DNA from: Paenibacillus peoriae KCTC 3763
GTDB taxonomy: Bacteria; Bacillota; Bacilli; Paenibacillales; Paenibacillaceae
DNA length: 64,000 bases
Assembly: GCF_000236805.1 (NCBI RefSeq)
Contig: NZ_AGFX01000011.1
Span: forward strand, 744,001-808,000
Reading direction: 5' to 3'
Part shown: positions 1 to 7,317 of the stretch, piece after piece
Position numbering within the stretch: position 1 is the stretch's first letter
How the letters are laid out: every line of letters starts with the position of its first letter
Translations under genes and position numbers: made by a program
The notes under the pieces: model-generated
The model's database searches: none
Told to the model about the DNA's origin: nothing
What the model saw: only the letters and a program-made list of their open reading frames with translations

Positions 1-611
1 ATTCCACCCGCAATCATGGCTTCCATCAAGTAGTAGATATAGGCAGGACCACTTCCGGAGATCCCGGTCAAAATATCCATTTTCTCTTCTTCGATAACAG
101 TCACCGTACCTACAGACTCGAACATGGTGAGTACATTCTTACGCTGGTCTTCGCTGATCTCCTTGGAAAAGCTGATGCCTGTCGCTCCCAGCCCGATCGA
201 GCTGGAGGTGTTCGGCATCGTCCGTGCGATTGGCTGCTTGCGGCCGAGCAGTGTCTGCATCGTACGAATGGACAGTCCGGCGATGAGCGAAATGATCAGC
301 TGATCCTCTGACAGGAGCGGGCCGAGCTGTCCAAGTGCCCCGGCAGCATCCTTGGGCTTCATGGCAAGCACGATAACCGGAGAACGGCGCAGCAGCTCGG
401 TTTTGGCGGCATCCTCTGTCTGGAACAGCACCCCGTATTGCTGCTGGAGCTCTTCAAGGCGCGCCTGATTACTGCGGTTAATGACAGTAATGCCGCCACG
501 TTTGACAACGGAGCGAGCCGTCATTCCGCGAATGATAGCCTCTGCCATGGAGCCTGCTCCGAAAAATGTAATTTGCTCGTTAATTAAAAATTTTGACTGT
601 GATTCACACAT
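1..611 (-). CDS. proC: Pyrroline-5-carboxylate reductase ProC (3' end cut by the window)
   Basis: The last step of proline synthesis: NAD(P)H-dependent reduction of 1-pyrroline-5-carboxylate, in the cytosol. The reading frame is open from the window edge to an ATG at 611, with AGGAGGT-type SD at 621-626, giving about 203 codons here. The N-terminus shows the Rossmann loop FFGAGSMAEAIIRG, and near the left edge the family motif GISGSGPAYIYYLMEA is visible, so only the C-terminal helical dimerisation part is missing. It begins about 40 bp after the proA stop on the same strand and so probably forms the third gene of a proB-proA-proC operon behind the T-box leader. The family assignment is secure; that it is cotranscribed is inferred from spacing and the lack of a terminator. 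Confidence 0.93.
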   Translation of the reverse strand, partial: MCESQSKFLINEQITFFGAGSMAEAIIRGMTARSVVKRGGITVINRSNQARLEELQQQYGVLFQTEDAAKTELLRRSPVIVLAMKPKDAAGALGQLGPLLSEDQLIISLIAGLSIRTMQTLLGRKQPIARTMPNTSSSIGLGATGISFSKEISEDQRKNVLTMFESVGTVTVIEEEKMDILTGISGSGPAYIYYLMEAMIAGG

Positions 612-650
612 GAATTTATAACCTCCAAAAATACGGATTGATTTATAATA

Positions 651-1943
651 TTATTCCCTGATTTGTCCAGTACCGTACACACGGTATTTGGTTGAAGTCA
701 GCGCAGGCAGACCCATAGGGCCGCGGGCATGCAATTTTTGGGTGCTGATCCCGATCTCGGCGCCAAACCCGAATTCAAACCCATCGGTGAAGCGGGTAGA
801 GGCATTGTGATATACAGCTGCCGCATCCACTTCCTGAAGAAAACGTTCGGCATGGGCCTGATCCTTGGTGACAATACACTCCGAATGCATCGTACCGTAA
901 CGGGCAATATGCTCAAGCGCTTCGTCCAGATGGTCTACCACCTTGACGTTCATAATGTAATCATTGTACTCTGTGCCGTAGTCCTCCTCCGTGGCTGTAA
1001 CAGCCCAGGGAGTCAGTGCACGCGTTCGTGCGCAGCCGCGCAGCTCAACACCAGCATCACGGAAGCGTTCTGCCAAGCTTGTTAAGTGTGCTTGTGCAAA
1101 ATCAGCGTGAACGAGCAGCGTTTCCATAGAGTTGCACACAGACGGTCTTTGCACCTTGGCGTTCAGCGTAATGGCTTCCGCCATCTGTGTATCTGCCGTA
1201 GCGTCCAAATACGTATGGCATACGCCTGCGCCGGTTTCGATGACAGGCACGGTAGCGTTCTGAACCACGTTTTGAATGAGTGAACGTCCCCCACGTGGGA
1301 TGATCACATCCAGTAAACCGTTCAAGGTGAGCATTTCATTGACGGAGGCACGGTCTGAATCTTCAATCAGTTGAAGCGCCTCGCGTGGTACGGCTGTTGT
1401 GTCCAGCGTCTGCTGAAGCACTTCAATGATTTTACGGTTGGAGGAAAGGGCTGCCGAACCACCGCGCAGCACAACCGGATTGCCTGTTTTCAGGCACAGG
1501 CCCGCAGCATCTACCGTTACATTCGGACGGGCTTCATATATGATGCCGATGACACCCAGCGGCACACGTATTTTCTCAATCCGTAGACCATTAGGACGTT
1601 CGAAATGTTCCAGCATGTCACCAACTGGATCAGGCAACTCGGCAATTTGGCGCAGTCCTTCGGCGATAGCCCCGATTCGCTCCTCGGTCAGCTTGAGACG
1701 GTCAAGCAGCGATTCCGACATTCCCAGTTCCCGACCACGTTGCAAATCATCACTGTTCGCTGCAATCAGCTCTTCTGTATGGTTCACCAATGCCTCTGCC
1801 ATAGCAAGCAGTGCTTCATTTTTTTGCGCTGTGGTCAGTCGGTTCATGGCTCCGGCACTTTTTTTGGCAAGCGTCGCTTTGGCACGTACTTCACTGAACT
1901 GGTTTTCCTCTGTTGTTACTGTATTTGTCGTGAATTCACTCAT
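651..1943 (-). CDS. proA: Glutamate-5-semialdehyde dehydrogenase (gamma-glutamyl phosphate reductase)
   Basis: Second enzyme of proline synthesis; it reduces gamma-glutamyl phosphate to glutamate-5-semialdehyde with NADPH. The 430 residues match the usual family length. The aldehyde dehydrogenase-fold features are clear: the motif VPLGVIGIIYEARPNVT near residue 130, LKTGNPVVLRGGS near 151, and the catalytic cysteine in QRPSVCNSMETLL (C270). The C-terminus carries FGFGAEIGISTQKLHARGPM, the ProA signature. Its ATG at 1943 has GGAGGC about 7 bp upstream and lies 12 bp from the end of proB, so the two are almost certainly cotranscribed; in many bacteria ProB and ProA act together to channel the labile phosphate intermediate. 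Confidence 0.97.
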   Translation of the reverse strand: MSEFTTNTVTTEENQFSEVRAKATLAKKSAGAMNRLTTAQKNEALLAMAEALVNHTEELIAANSDDLQRGRELGMSESLLDRLKLTEERIGAIAEGLRQIAELPDPVGDMLEHFERPNGLRIEKIRVPLGVIGIIYEARPNVTVDAAGLCLKTGNPVVLRGGSAALSSNRKIIEVLQQTLDTTAVPREALQLIEDSDRASVNEMLTLNGLLDVIIPRGGRSLIQNVVQNATVPVIETGAGVCHTYLDATADTQMAEAITLNAKVQRPSVCNSMETLLVHADFAQAHLTSLAERFRDAGVELRGCARTRALTPWAVTATEEDYGTEYNDYIMNVKVVDHLDEALEHIARYGTMHSECIVTKDQAHAERFLQEVDAAAVYHNASTRFTDGFEFGFGAEIGISTQKLHARGPMGLPALTSTKYRVYGTGQIRE

Positions 1944-1955
1944 GTTACGGCCTCC

Positions 1956-3062
1956 CTAGATACATAATGTAATCCATTCATCCCTGTGGATCACCTCAAG
2001 TCGGTGAATGGGACCAATTTTGCCCACAACCTCGCCGCTGGGTAATCCTTGTACGATTCGCAGCTGTTCATCATCATAATTAACGATGCCGCGCCCTAAC
2101 ACCTTATTTTCCGGCCCCAGCACCTCTACGACATCCCCGGCATGAAAGCTGCCTTCGACACGCCGCACGCCAACGGGAAGCAGGCTGTGTCCCCCGTGTA
2201 CCAAAGCCTCCTCAGCCCCGTGGTCTACATGCACTGTACCCAGAGGGGTGGACATAAAACCAAGCCATTGCTTTTTCATCGGCAGTGAAGAGAGGTGGGT
2301 GTCAAAATAAGTTCCCGGCCCGTGTCCTTCGACGGCTGCGTCCAGATCGCCATTAGCACTGACACGTCCGACATACACAGGCACACCGCCGCGCGTAGCC
2401 ACTTTGGCAGCTTCGATCTTGGATCGCATGCCACCGGTCCCTACTGCTGACCCGGAGCCTCCGGCGAGTGCATAAATCTCTTCCGTAATTTCGTCAATGT
2501 GCTCAAAACGTACAGCATTTGGATGCTTGCGCGGATCTGCTGTATATACGCCATCGGTATCTGTAATGATGATCAAATGCTGGGCTTTGACCAGATTGGC
2601 GACCAGTGCTGACAGCATATCGTTGTCACCGAATTTCAATTCGTCAATCGATACGGTATCATTTTCGTTAAAGATCGGGATAACCTGCTGGCGCAGCAAT
2701 TCTTCCACAGTCATTCCGGCATTATTCATTCGCTTGCGGCTCAAAAAGTCACTACGGGTCAGCAGAATCTGCGCACTCACCAGATCAAAATCTTTAAAAG
2801 CCTGCTGATAGGCCTGCATGAGAAGAGCTTGACCTACGGCCGCTGCCGCCTGCTTTTCATGCAGCAGCTTGGGGCGAAACGGGTAGCCGATCTCCCGGAA
2901 CCCGGCGGCTACTGCGCCTGATGTGACCAGCAGCACCTCATGGCCTTTTGCACGCAGCAAGCTGATTTCCCGGGCAAAAAAGGCGATGGCCTCCCGATTC
3001 AAGCCACCTTCCACTCCGGTCAGAGAGCTGCTTCCGATTTTAATGACGATACGTGTTGACAA
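1956..3062 (-). CDS. proB: Glutamate 5-kinase with C-terminal PUA domain
   Basis: First committed step of proline synthesis: ATP-dependent phosphorylation of glutamate, the usual point of proline feedback inhibition. The amino acid kinase domain (residues about 1-260) has IVIKIGSSSLTG at the N-terminus and IPIFNENDTVS and FGDNDMLSA in the middle; a PUA domain follows (about 280-360). I chose the TTG at 3062 because it gives MSTRIVIKIG, the usual N-terminus, and has AAGGAAG eight bases upstream. The frame stays open to an ATG at 3185, but that extension runs back through the T-box terminator and antiterminator and does not look like ProB. Length from the TTG is 368 residues, normal for the family. 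Confidence 0.95.
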   Translation of the reverse strand: MSTRIVIKIGSSSLTGVEGGLNREAIAFFAREISLLRAKGHEVLLVTSGAVAAGFREIGYPFRPKLLHEKQAAAAVGQALLMQAYQQAFKDFDLVSAQILLTRSDFLSRKRMNNAGMTVEELLRQQVIPIFNENDTVSIDELKFGDNDMLSALVANLVKAQHLIIITDTDGVYTADPRKHPNAVRFEHIDEITEEIYALAGGSGSAVGTGGMRSKIEAAKVATRGGVPVYVGRVSANGDLDAAVEGHGPGTYFDTHLSSLPMKKQWLGFMSTPLGTVHVDHGAEEALVHGGHSLLPVGVRRVEGSFHAGDVVEVLGPENKVLGRGIVNYDDEQLRIVQGLPSGEVVGKIGPIHRLEVIHRDEWITLCI

Positions 3063-3343
3063 GACGTCCACTTCCTTAATTTGTGCTCTTTTTGTAATAC
3101 AAAAAAACTTCCATCCTTTGTATGCAAAGGACGAAAGTTTATGCTTCCGCGGTACCACCTTCATTGATGATTCATGATCATCCAACTTGAAACCTGTTAA
3201 CGGCAGGCACCGCCTGATTGCGCAGGGCGCTCGGGGATAGGAGTTGGGAGAGAATCCAGGTAAATTCTTGCAGCCTATCGGAATTTACTCTCTGAACAGG
3301 ATGGGCCTCTCTTAATAGTCCCTTCAACGCGCTAAATGATATT
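3063..3343 (-). promoter_or_regulatory. T-box riboswitch leader of proBAC (probable tRNA-Pro sensor)
   Basis: On the minus strand the conserved T-box AAGGTGGTACCGCG lies at 3161-3148, directly followed by an intrinsic terminator (stem AAACTTTCGTCCTTTG paired to CAAAGGATGGAAGTTT with a T run, 3140-3101). Upstream is a long paired stem I region bounded by GCGC at about 3332 and 3229, containing an AGAGA element. A candidate proline specifier CCU lies in the 3' part of stem I (ACTCCTATCC, near 3240). Known T-box mechanism: uncharged tRNA pairs with the specifier and T-box and favours antitermination. That the specifier reads proline is inferred from the downstream genes and this triplet, not proven by a folded model. 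Confidence 0.9.
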
Positions 3344-3349
3344 GGTTAC

Positions 3350-3379
3350 AGAATACCACGAAAAGGTCGAGTTTGGCAA
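3350..3379 (-). promoter_or_regulatory. Sigma-A-type promoter of the proBAC leader
   Basis: On the minus strand, -35 TTGCCA (3379-3374), an 18 bp spacer and -10 TATTCT (3355-3350) would start transcription at about 3343, just before stem I of the T-box leader. Confidence 0.55.
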
Positions 3380-3404
3380 AGAAGTTGTAGCTGGAAAATA
3401 GAGA

Positions 3405-4586
3405 TTAACGAAACAGATTCAGCTTGCCGATTCGCTCAGCTGCTTCATTCAGCCTGGCTTCCGAGCTTAGCAGCCCTGCACGTACATATCCTTCGCCGCC
3501 TTTGCCGAAGCCGATTCCCGGAGCAACAGCTACCTTGGCCTCACGCAACAGCAGATCGGCAAAAGGAGCCGAAGTATAGCCCGGCGGCACAGGCAGCCAG
3601 CTGAAAAAGGAGCCCTTAGGGCGTGTCGCCTTCCAGCCGATGTGCCCAAGTGCATCATAAAAAGCATTACGACGTGATTCATAGCGGGCCACCAGTTCGC
3701 CTACACAATCCTGCGATGACGTCAGAGCTGTCGCTGCTGCTGCCTGAATGCCTCCAAACAAGCTTACATAAATATGATCCTGCAGCAGGTTAATCATGGA
3801 GATGATTTCAGCATTACCGAGCGCAAAACCGACGCGCCAGCCCGCCATATTGTAGGTTTTGGACAGCGTATAAAACTCAATGCCAACGTCCTTGGCTCCC
3901 TCGGCCTGCAGGAAGCTGACCGGGCGTTCATCGTCAAAGCCGATCGCACCATAAGCAAAATCGCTGGCAACCACAATCCCGTTGCGCTCTGCGAATTCGA
4001 CCGTTTCCTGATAGAAGGAAAGCGGGGCAGTTGCCGAGGTCGGATTGTTCGGATAGTTAAGAAACATCAGCTTGGCACGGCGGCGGTCTTCTTTAGAGAT
4101 CGCTTCGTAATCGGGCAGAAAACGGTTTTCTTCCCTCAATGGAAGAAAAGACATCTCCGCCTTAGCCAAGGCGACGCCTGACCAGTAATCCGGATAGCCG
4201 GGATCAGGCACGAGGCATACATCGCCGGGATTGAGCAGGATTTGCGGCAATTGCACCAAGCCTGTTTTTCCGCCAAACAGGATGGCGACCTCGGTTTCCG
4301 GGTCGAGCGTCACACCGTAATCCTCCTGATAGCGCTGGGCTACGGCTTCCTTGAGAAAGCCATAGCCGCGAAAAGGCGAATACTTATGATAAAGCGGGTT
4401 GTCCGCTGATTCTTGCAAGGCTTTTACAATATGAGGTGGGGTAGGTGTATCCGGGTTCCCTTGTCCGAGATTAATGACATCATGCCCTGCCGCAATTTCA
4501 CGGTTTACATTTTGTACAAGTGTGGCAAAAAATTGAGTGGGCAGCTGTTTCATCACGTCAGCGAAGGGAATGGAAAAATGACTCAT
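3405..4586 (-). CDS. mtnE: PLP-dependent aminotransferase, MtnE type (methionine salvage)
   Basis: A class I/II aminotransferase of 393 residues. It closely resembles the Bacillus YkrV/MtnE group, which transaminates 2-oxo-4-methylthiobutyrate to methionine using glutamine or other amino donors. Visible landmarks are INLGQGNPDTPTPPHIV near residue 38, LNYPNNPTSATAPLSFY near 176, and the PLP lysine in YTLSKTYNMAGWRVGF (K243). The divergent neighbour encodes a nitrilase-family protein of the MtnU (omega-amidase) type, the same pairing as ykrU/ykrV in Bacillus subtilis, which supports a glutamine transaminase/omega-amidase partnership. The start ATG at 4586 is the first in frame; the upstream SD is weak (AGG about 8 bp before). 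Other aspartate-aminotransferase-like functions cannot be excluded from sequence alone. Confidence 0.85.
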   Translation of the reverse strand: MSHFSIPFADVMKQLPTQFFATLVQNVNREIAAGHDVINLGQGNPDTPTPPHIVKALQESADNPLYHKYSPFRGYGFLKEAVAQRYQEDYGVTLDPETEVAILFGGKTGLVQLPQILLNPGDVCLVPDPGYPDYWSGVALAKAEMSFLPLREENRFLPDYEAISKEDRRRAKLMFLNYPNNPTSATAPLSFYQETVEFAERNGIVVASDFAYGAIGFDDERPVSFLQAEGAKDVGIEFYTLSKTYNMAGWRVGFALGNAEIISMINLLQDHIYVSLFGGIQAAAATALTSSQDCVGELVARYESRRNAFYDALGHIGWKATRPKGSFFSWLPVPPGYTSAPFADLLLREAKVAVAPGIGFGKGGEGYVRAGLLSSEARLNEAAERIGKLNLFR

Positions 4587-4764
4587 GAATTCACACGACC
4601 TTTTGGAATAGTTTGAGGATTAATTTATCATGATTTTACCGGGTTGTATAGGGGGAATTGAGCTTATATGGTTGCGTGCCAGAGCTTGATCGGGCTATGA
4701 TGGGGGAAAATACCGGACCAGCAGTCATCGTAAAAGCTCCGGTCTACAGGGAGGATGAACGATT

Positions 4765-5583
4765 TTGACATATCATGAAGCTCAGTCGTTCCGTGTTGCA
4801 CTTATACAGGCTCATATTGAACTGGGGAATCCATCCGAAAACCGCAATCATATGCGCATTCTAATGGAACAGGCGGTAACAGCCGCACACAAGCCGGATC
4901 TGATTGTCCTGCCGGAAATGTGGAACACAGGCTATGCCCTGGATCGCATTCATGAGCTGGCGGACAAGGAAGGGGCAGAGACCCGGGAATGGATAGCTGC
5001 ATTCGCCGCCACGCATCAGGTGAACGTGGTCGCCGGGTCGATTGCAGAGAAAAAAAGCGATGGTCATGTGTACAATACAATGATTATTTTTGACCGGACA
5101 GGAGCCGAGGTGGCTTCGTATTCCAAGATTCATTTATTCCGTCTTATGGAGGAAGAAAAATACTTACAGTCTGGTGAGGAAAAGGTTTTGTTCACGCTAG
5201 ATGGCGGGATTCAGGCGGGGGCTTCGATCTGCTATGACATCCGTTTTCCCGAACTGGCCCGCAGTCTGGCCTTGTCTGGCGCCAATCTGCTGATCGTACC
5301 CGCAGAATGGCCTCATCCCCGGCTCCATCACTGGCGTACCCTGCTGACCGCACGGGCCATTGAAAATCAAATGTATGTCATTGCCTGTAACCGGGTGGGC
5401 CGCAGTGGAGACACCAATTTCTTCGGACATTCCCTTATTATTGATCCGTGGGGAGAGGTGATTGCCGAGGGCGGAGAGCAGGAGGAGATCATTACAGGAA
5501 CGATCGGATCGGCCTTGGTGCAGGATGTGCGTGGTCGTATCCCGGTATTCGAGGATCGTCGTCCCTCTTTGTATGATCGATAA
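4765..5583 (+). CDS. mtnU: Carbon-nitrogen hydrolase, MtnU-type omega-amidase
   Basis: A nitrilase-superfamily amidase of 272 residues with the complete Glu-Lys-Cys triad: E51 in IVLPEMWNTGY, K121 in YSKIHLF and C156 in GASICYDIRFPEL. Members of this group hydrolyse omega-amides such as 2-oxoglutaramate. Placed divergently from the MtnE-like glutamine transaminase, it is expected to remove the oxoglutaramate product and pull transamination towards methionine. The TTG start at 4765 is preceded by GGGAGG at suitable spacing; the nearby ATG is out of frame. The mtnE-mtnU gap of 178 bp must hold both promoters; I see no SAM-box riboswitch there. Family certain; substrate inferred from synteny. 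Confidence 0.85.
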   Translation: MTYHEAQSFRVALIQAHIELGNPSENRNHMRILMEQAVTAAHKPDLIVLPEMWNTGYALDRIHELADKEGAETREWIAAFAATHQVNVVAGSIAEKKSDGHVYNTMIIFDRTGAEVASYSKIHLFRLMEEEKYLQSGEEKVLFTLDGGIQAGASICYDIRFPELARSLALSGANLLIVPAEWPHPRLHHWRTLLTARAIENQMYVIACNRVGRSGDTNFFGHSLIIDPWGEVIAEGGEQEEIITGTIGSALVQDVRGRIPVFEDRRPSLYDR

Positions 5584-5701
5584 AACGGCAGCGTTACAGC
5601 AAGCATTTGGCGCTTCCCGGTAAAAAAGTTGTCGATACCTGTTTCAGATACAGATTATAGGTGTACTATAATAGTATCCCGACACCAGGAGGTTGATAAC
5701 G

Positions 5702-5842
5702 ATGGATAACCAAAGTAGATCCGAACTGGCGAACAGGGATGGCCTGTCACGGCCGAGAGGCTTGAACAGACAGGTTGTCGGCAACAATTACGAAATGGGC
5801 TATGATCGGGATAAAAGTCCACCTGATTTAGGGCAATCCTGA
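5702..5842 (+). CDS. Candidate 46-residue small protein
   Basis: A short ORF with an excellent start context: AGGAGGTTGATAACG directly precedes the ATG at 5702, and the product runs to a TGA at 5840-5842. It is strongly polar and basic/acidic (MDNQSRSELANRDGLSRP at the N-terminus, NNYEMGYDRDKSP near the end) with no membrane segment, signal peptide or cysteine. Upstream, the GTGTACTATAATAG stretch at about 5661-5674 contains a plausible -10 (TATAAT), which would leave a short leader. I do not recognise a family. Its neighbours do not suggest a role: the divergent mtnU lies before it and a convergent LysR gene after it. Coding is supported only by the SD, the -10 and an open frame. Confidence 0.5.
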   Translation: MDNQSRSELANRDGLSRPRGLNRQVVGNNYEMGYDRDKSPPDLGQS

Positions 5843-6160
5843 ACACGAACAGGCGAGGACAGGCACTTTGAGATCACACAACACATTGGAACTGAGGGAG
5901 GATGTTCTTGGGATACCCAGGCTTGAGACCTTAAGGAAAGAAGTGATGCGTGCTGGATAAAGTGGAGTTTCCGAGCAAGTGTCCGAACAAGAGTATAGTA
6001 GTAATCAGGCGAGGCTGAGATGGGATTCAAATGAACATGAAATGTGGTTCGTTGAAACCGGATGGAAGCTATATGATATTCAATAACAGGGGGGTAGCCC
6101 CGGGACCGTCTTCTTCTCTGGCTTTGGCCGGGGAGGAAAACGGTCCTTTCGTATTCGCAG
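5843..6160. other. Intergenic stretch between the small ORF and the LysR gene, ending in a long hairpin
   Basis: No convincing gene lies here. The only structure is an almost fully paired hairpin at 6103-6146 (outer arms GGACCGT/ACGGTCC, inner arms CTCTGGC/GCCGGGG around TTTG), followed by a weak T tract. It sits where transcripts from the small ORF and the LysR gene converge, so a terminator is the simplest reading. A 50-codon frame starting at 6031 crosses the hairpin and the LysR 3' end but lacks an SD. Confidence 0.45.
6103..6149 (+). terminator. Long hairpin, probable convergent terminator
   Basis: A 44-base near-perfect inverted repeat with GGACCGT and ACGGTCC at the base and a TTTG loop, followed by TTTCGTATT. 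The U tract is poor on both strands, so termination efficiency is uncertain. Confidence 0.45.
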
Positions 6161-7078
6161 CTACTTCTGAGAAAGTTGCTTGACCGTTTCCCGGAAAGTA
6201 TCAATAAAAGCTTCGGCAGCTTTGGACAGATAACGTCCGTTACGGTAAGCAATGGCCAAGGTACGGCTTGGTGTCGGTTCGGCCAGGGGCAGTAAAGCCG
6301 GAACAAATTCGCTGCTGGCGGCCCGGGCGATAAAACGAGGGACGAGCGTCACTCCCATACCTGTTGCTACGAGTGATTGCAGGGTCTCCATGTTGGTGCT
6401 TTCAAACACCACATGAGGCTCAAAGCCTGCCTGATGGCACAAATCCATCGTCAGCTTGCGGAATCCCTGCCCTTTTTTCAGAACGACAAAAGGCTCGTCT
6501 TTTAGCTCCTCCATATGTACAGGCTGTGGCTGGTCACCGATTTTACGCAGGGCTAAGGGGTGACCCGGAGGAACGGCAAGATCAATCCACTCTTCACCGA
6601 TTGGCACATAGGAAAGTGTAGGCTCTACCAATGGGAGTGACAGCAGGCTGAGATCAGTATCTCCACTGGCGGTTTTTTTCTCTAGATTCATGGATGAATC
6701 CTCAACCAACACGATTTCAATGTCCGGATGAGTCTTTTTGAATATAGGCAACACATGTGGCAGCAAATGAGAGCCTGTAATAGGCATACTGCCCACGACG
6801 ACCTTCCCTTTGCGGAGCTGGGAAATATCGTCCATTTCCTGCCGGAGCTGCTCGACCGCGTCGACGATTTTTTTTGCTTTTTCCACAAAGCTTGCGCCTG
6901 CATGCGTCAATTCCACCGTACTTGTATTGCGTTGAAATAACAGCACCCCGAGTTCCTTTTCCAGTTTGGATAATTGCTGGCTCAGAGAAGGCTGGGCAAT
7001 GTGCAGCTTTTCCGCTGCGCGCGAGAAGTTTTTTTCCGCTGCAATTTGCAGGGTATATTGAAGCTGTCTGAATTCCAT
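6161..7078 (-). CDS. LysR-family transcriptional regulator
   Basis: A 305-residue LysR-type regulator. The N-terminal winged helix-turn-helix is clear (MEFRQLQYTLQIAAEKNFSR then AAEKLHIAQPSLSQQLSKLE), followed by the type 2 periplasmic-binding-like effector domain from about residue 90 (KGKVVVGSMPITGSHLLPHV, and GMGVTLVPRFIA near 240). ATG at 7078 is the first in frame and has GAAAGGAG just upstream on the minus strand. The divergent neighbour across about 240 bp is a secreted alkaline phosphatase; LysR regulators often control a divergent gene, but there is no further evidence for that target here. Ligand unknown. Confidence 0.9.
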   Translation of the reverse strand: MEFRQLQYTLQIAAEKNFSRAAEKLHIAQPSLSQQLSKLEKELGVLLFQRNTSTVELTHAGASFVEKAKKIVDAVEQLRQEMDDISQLRKGKVVVGSMPITGSHLLPHVLPIFKKTHPDIEIVLVEDSSMNLEKKTASGDTDLSLLSLPLVEPTLSYVPIGEEWIDLAVPPGHPLALRKIGDQPQPVHMEELKDEPFVVLKKGQGFRKLTMDLCHQAGFEPHVVFESTNMETLQSLVATGMGVTLVPRFIARAASSEFVPALLPLAEPTPSRTLAIAYRNGRYLSKAAEAFIDTFRETVKQLSQK

Positions 7079-7245
7079 CGCATTTTGGGCTCCTTTCCTT
7101 ATAAGATTTACCTATTACATCATAGACTGATTATACAATATTCAAATCAAATTCCCAAACCCAATCCTTTTCATGTGTCACAACTGTTATATAGATGAAG
7201 CGTTTATTTTCACAAACAGGATTTTAATATGGATAGACAGCTCCC

Positions 7246-7262
7246 TTAACATTCTCCTGACA
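7246..7262 (+). promoter_or_regulatory. Possible PhoP box half-sites upstream of the alkaline phosphatase gene
   Basis: TTAACA at 7246-7251, five bases, then CTGACA at 7257-7262, echoing the tandem TTAACA-N5 repeats bound by Bacillus PhoP. It lies 56-72 bp before the phosphatase start. Only the first repeat is perfect. Confidence 0.3.
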
Positions 7263-7317
7263 AAATACAATTAATCTTAGTTCTGGTTGGATAATAAAGT
7301 ATATAGGAGGAAAATGA

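Noticed and set aside
3063-3185. N-terminal extension of proB (open frame to an ATG at 3185)
   Set aside because: The extension reads through the T-box antiterminator and terminator, and the TTG at 3062 gives the normal ProB N-terminus with a good SD.
6031-6183. A 50-codon frame across the hairpin and the LysR 3' end
   Set aside because: No SD, overlap with the convergent gene, and the hairpin is explained by convergent termination.
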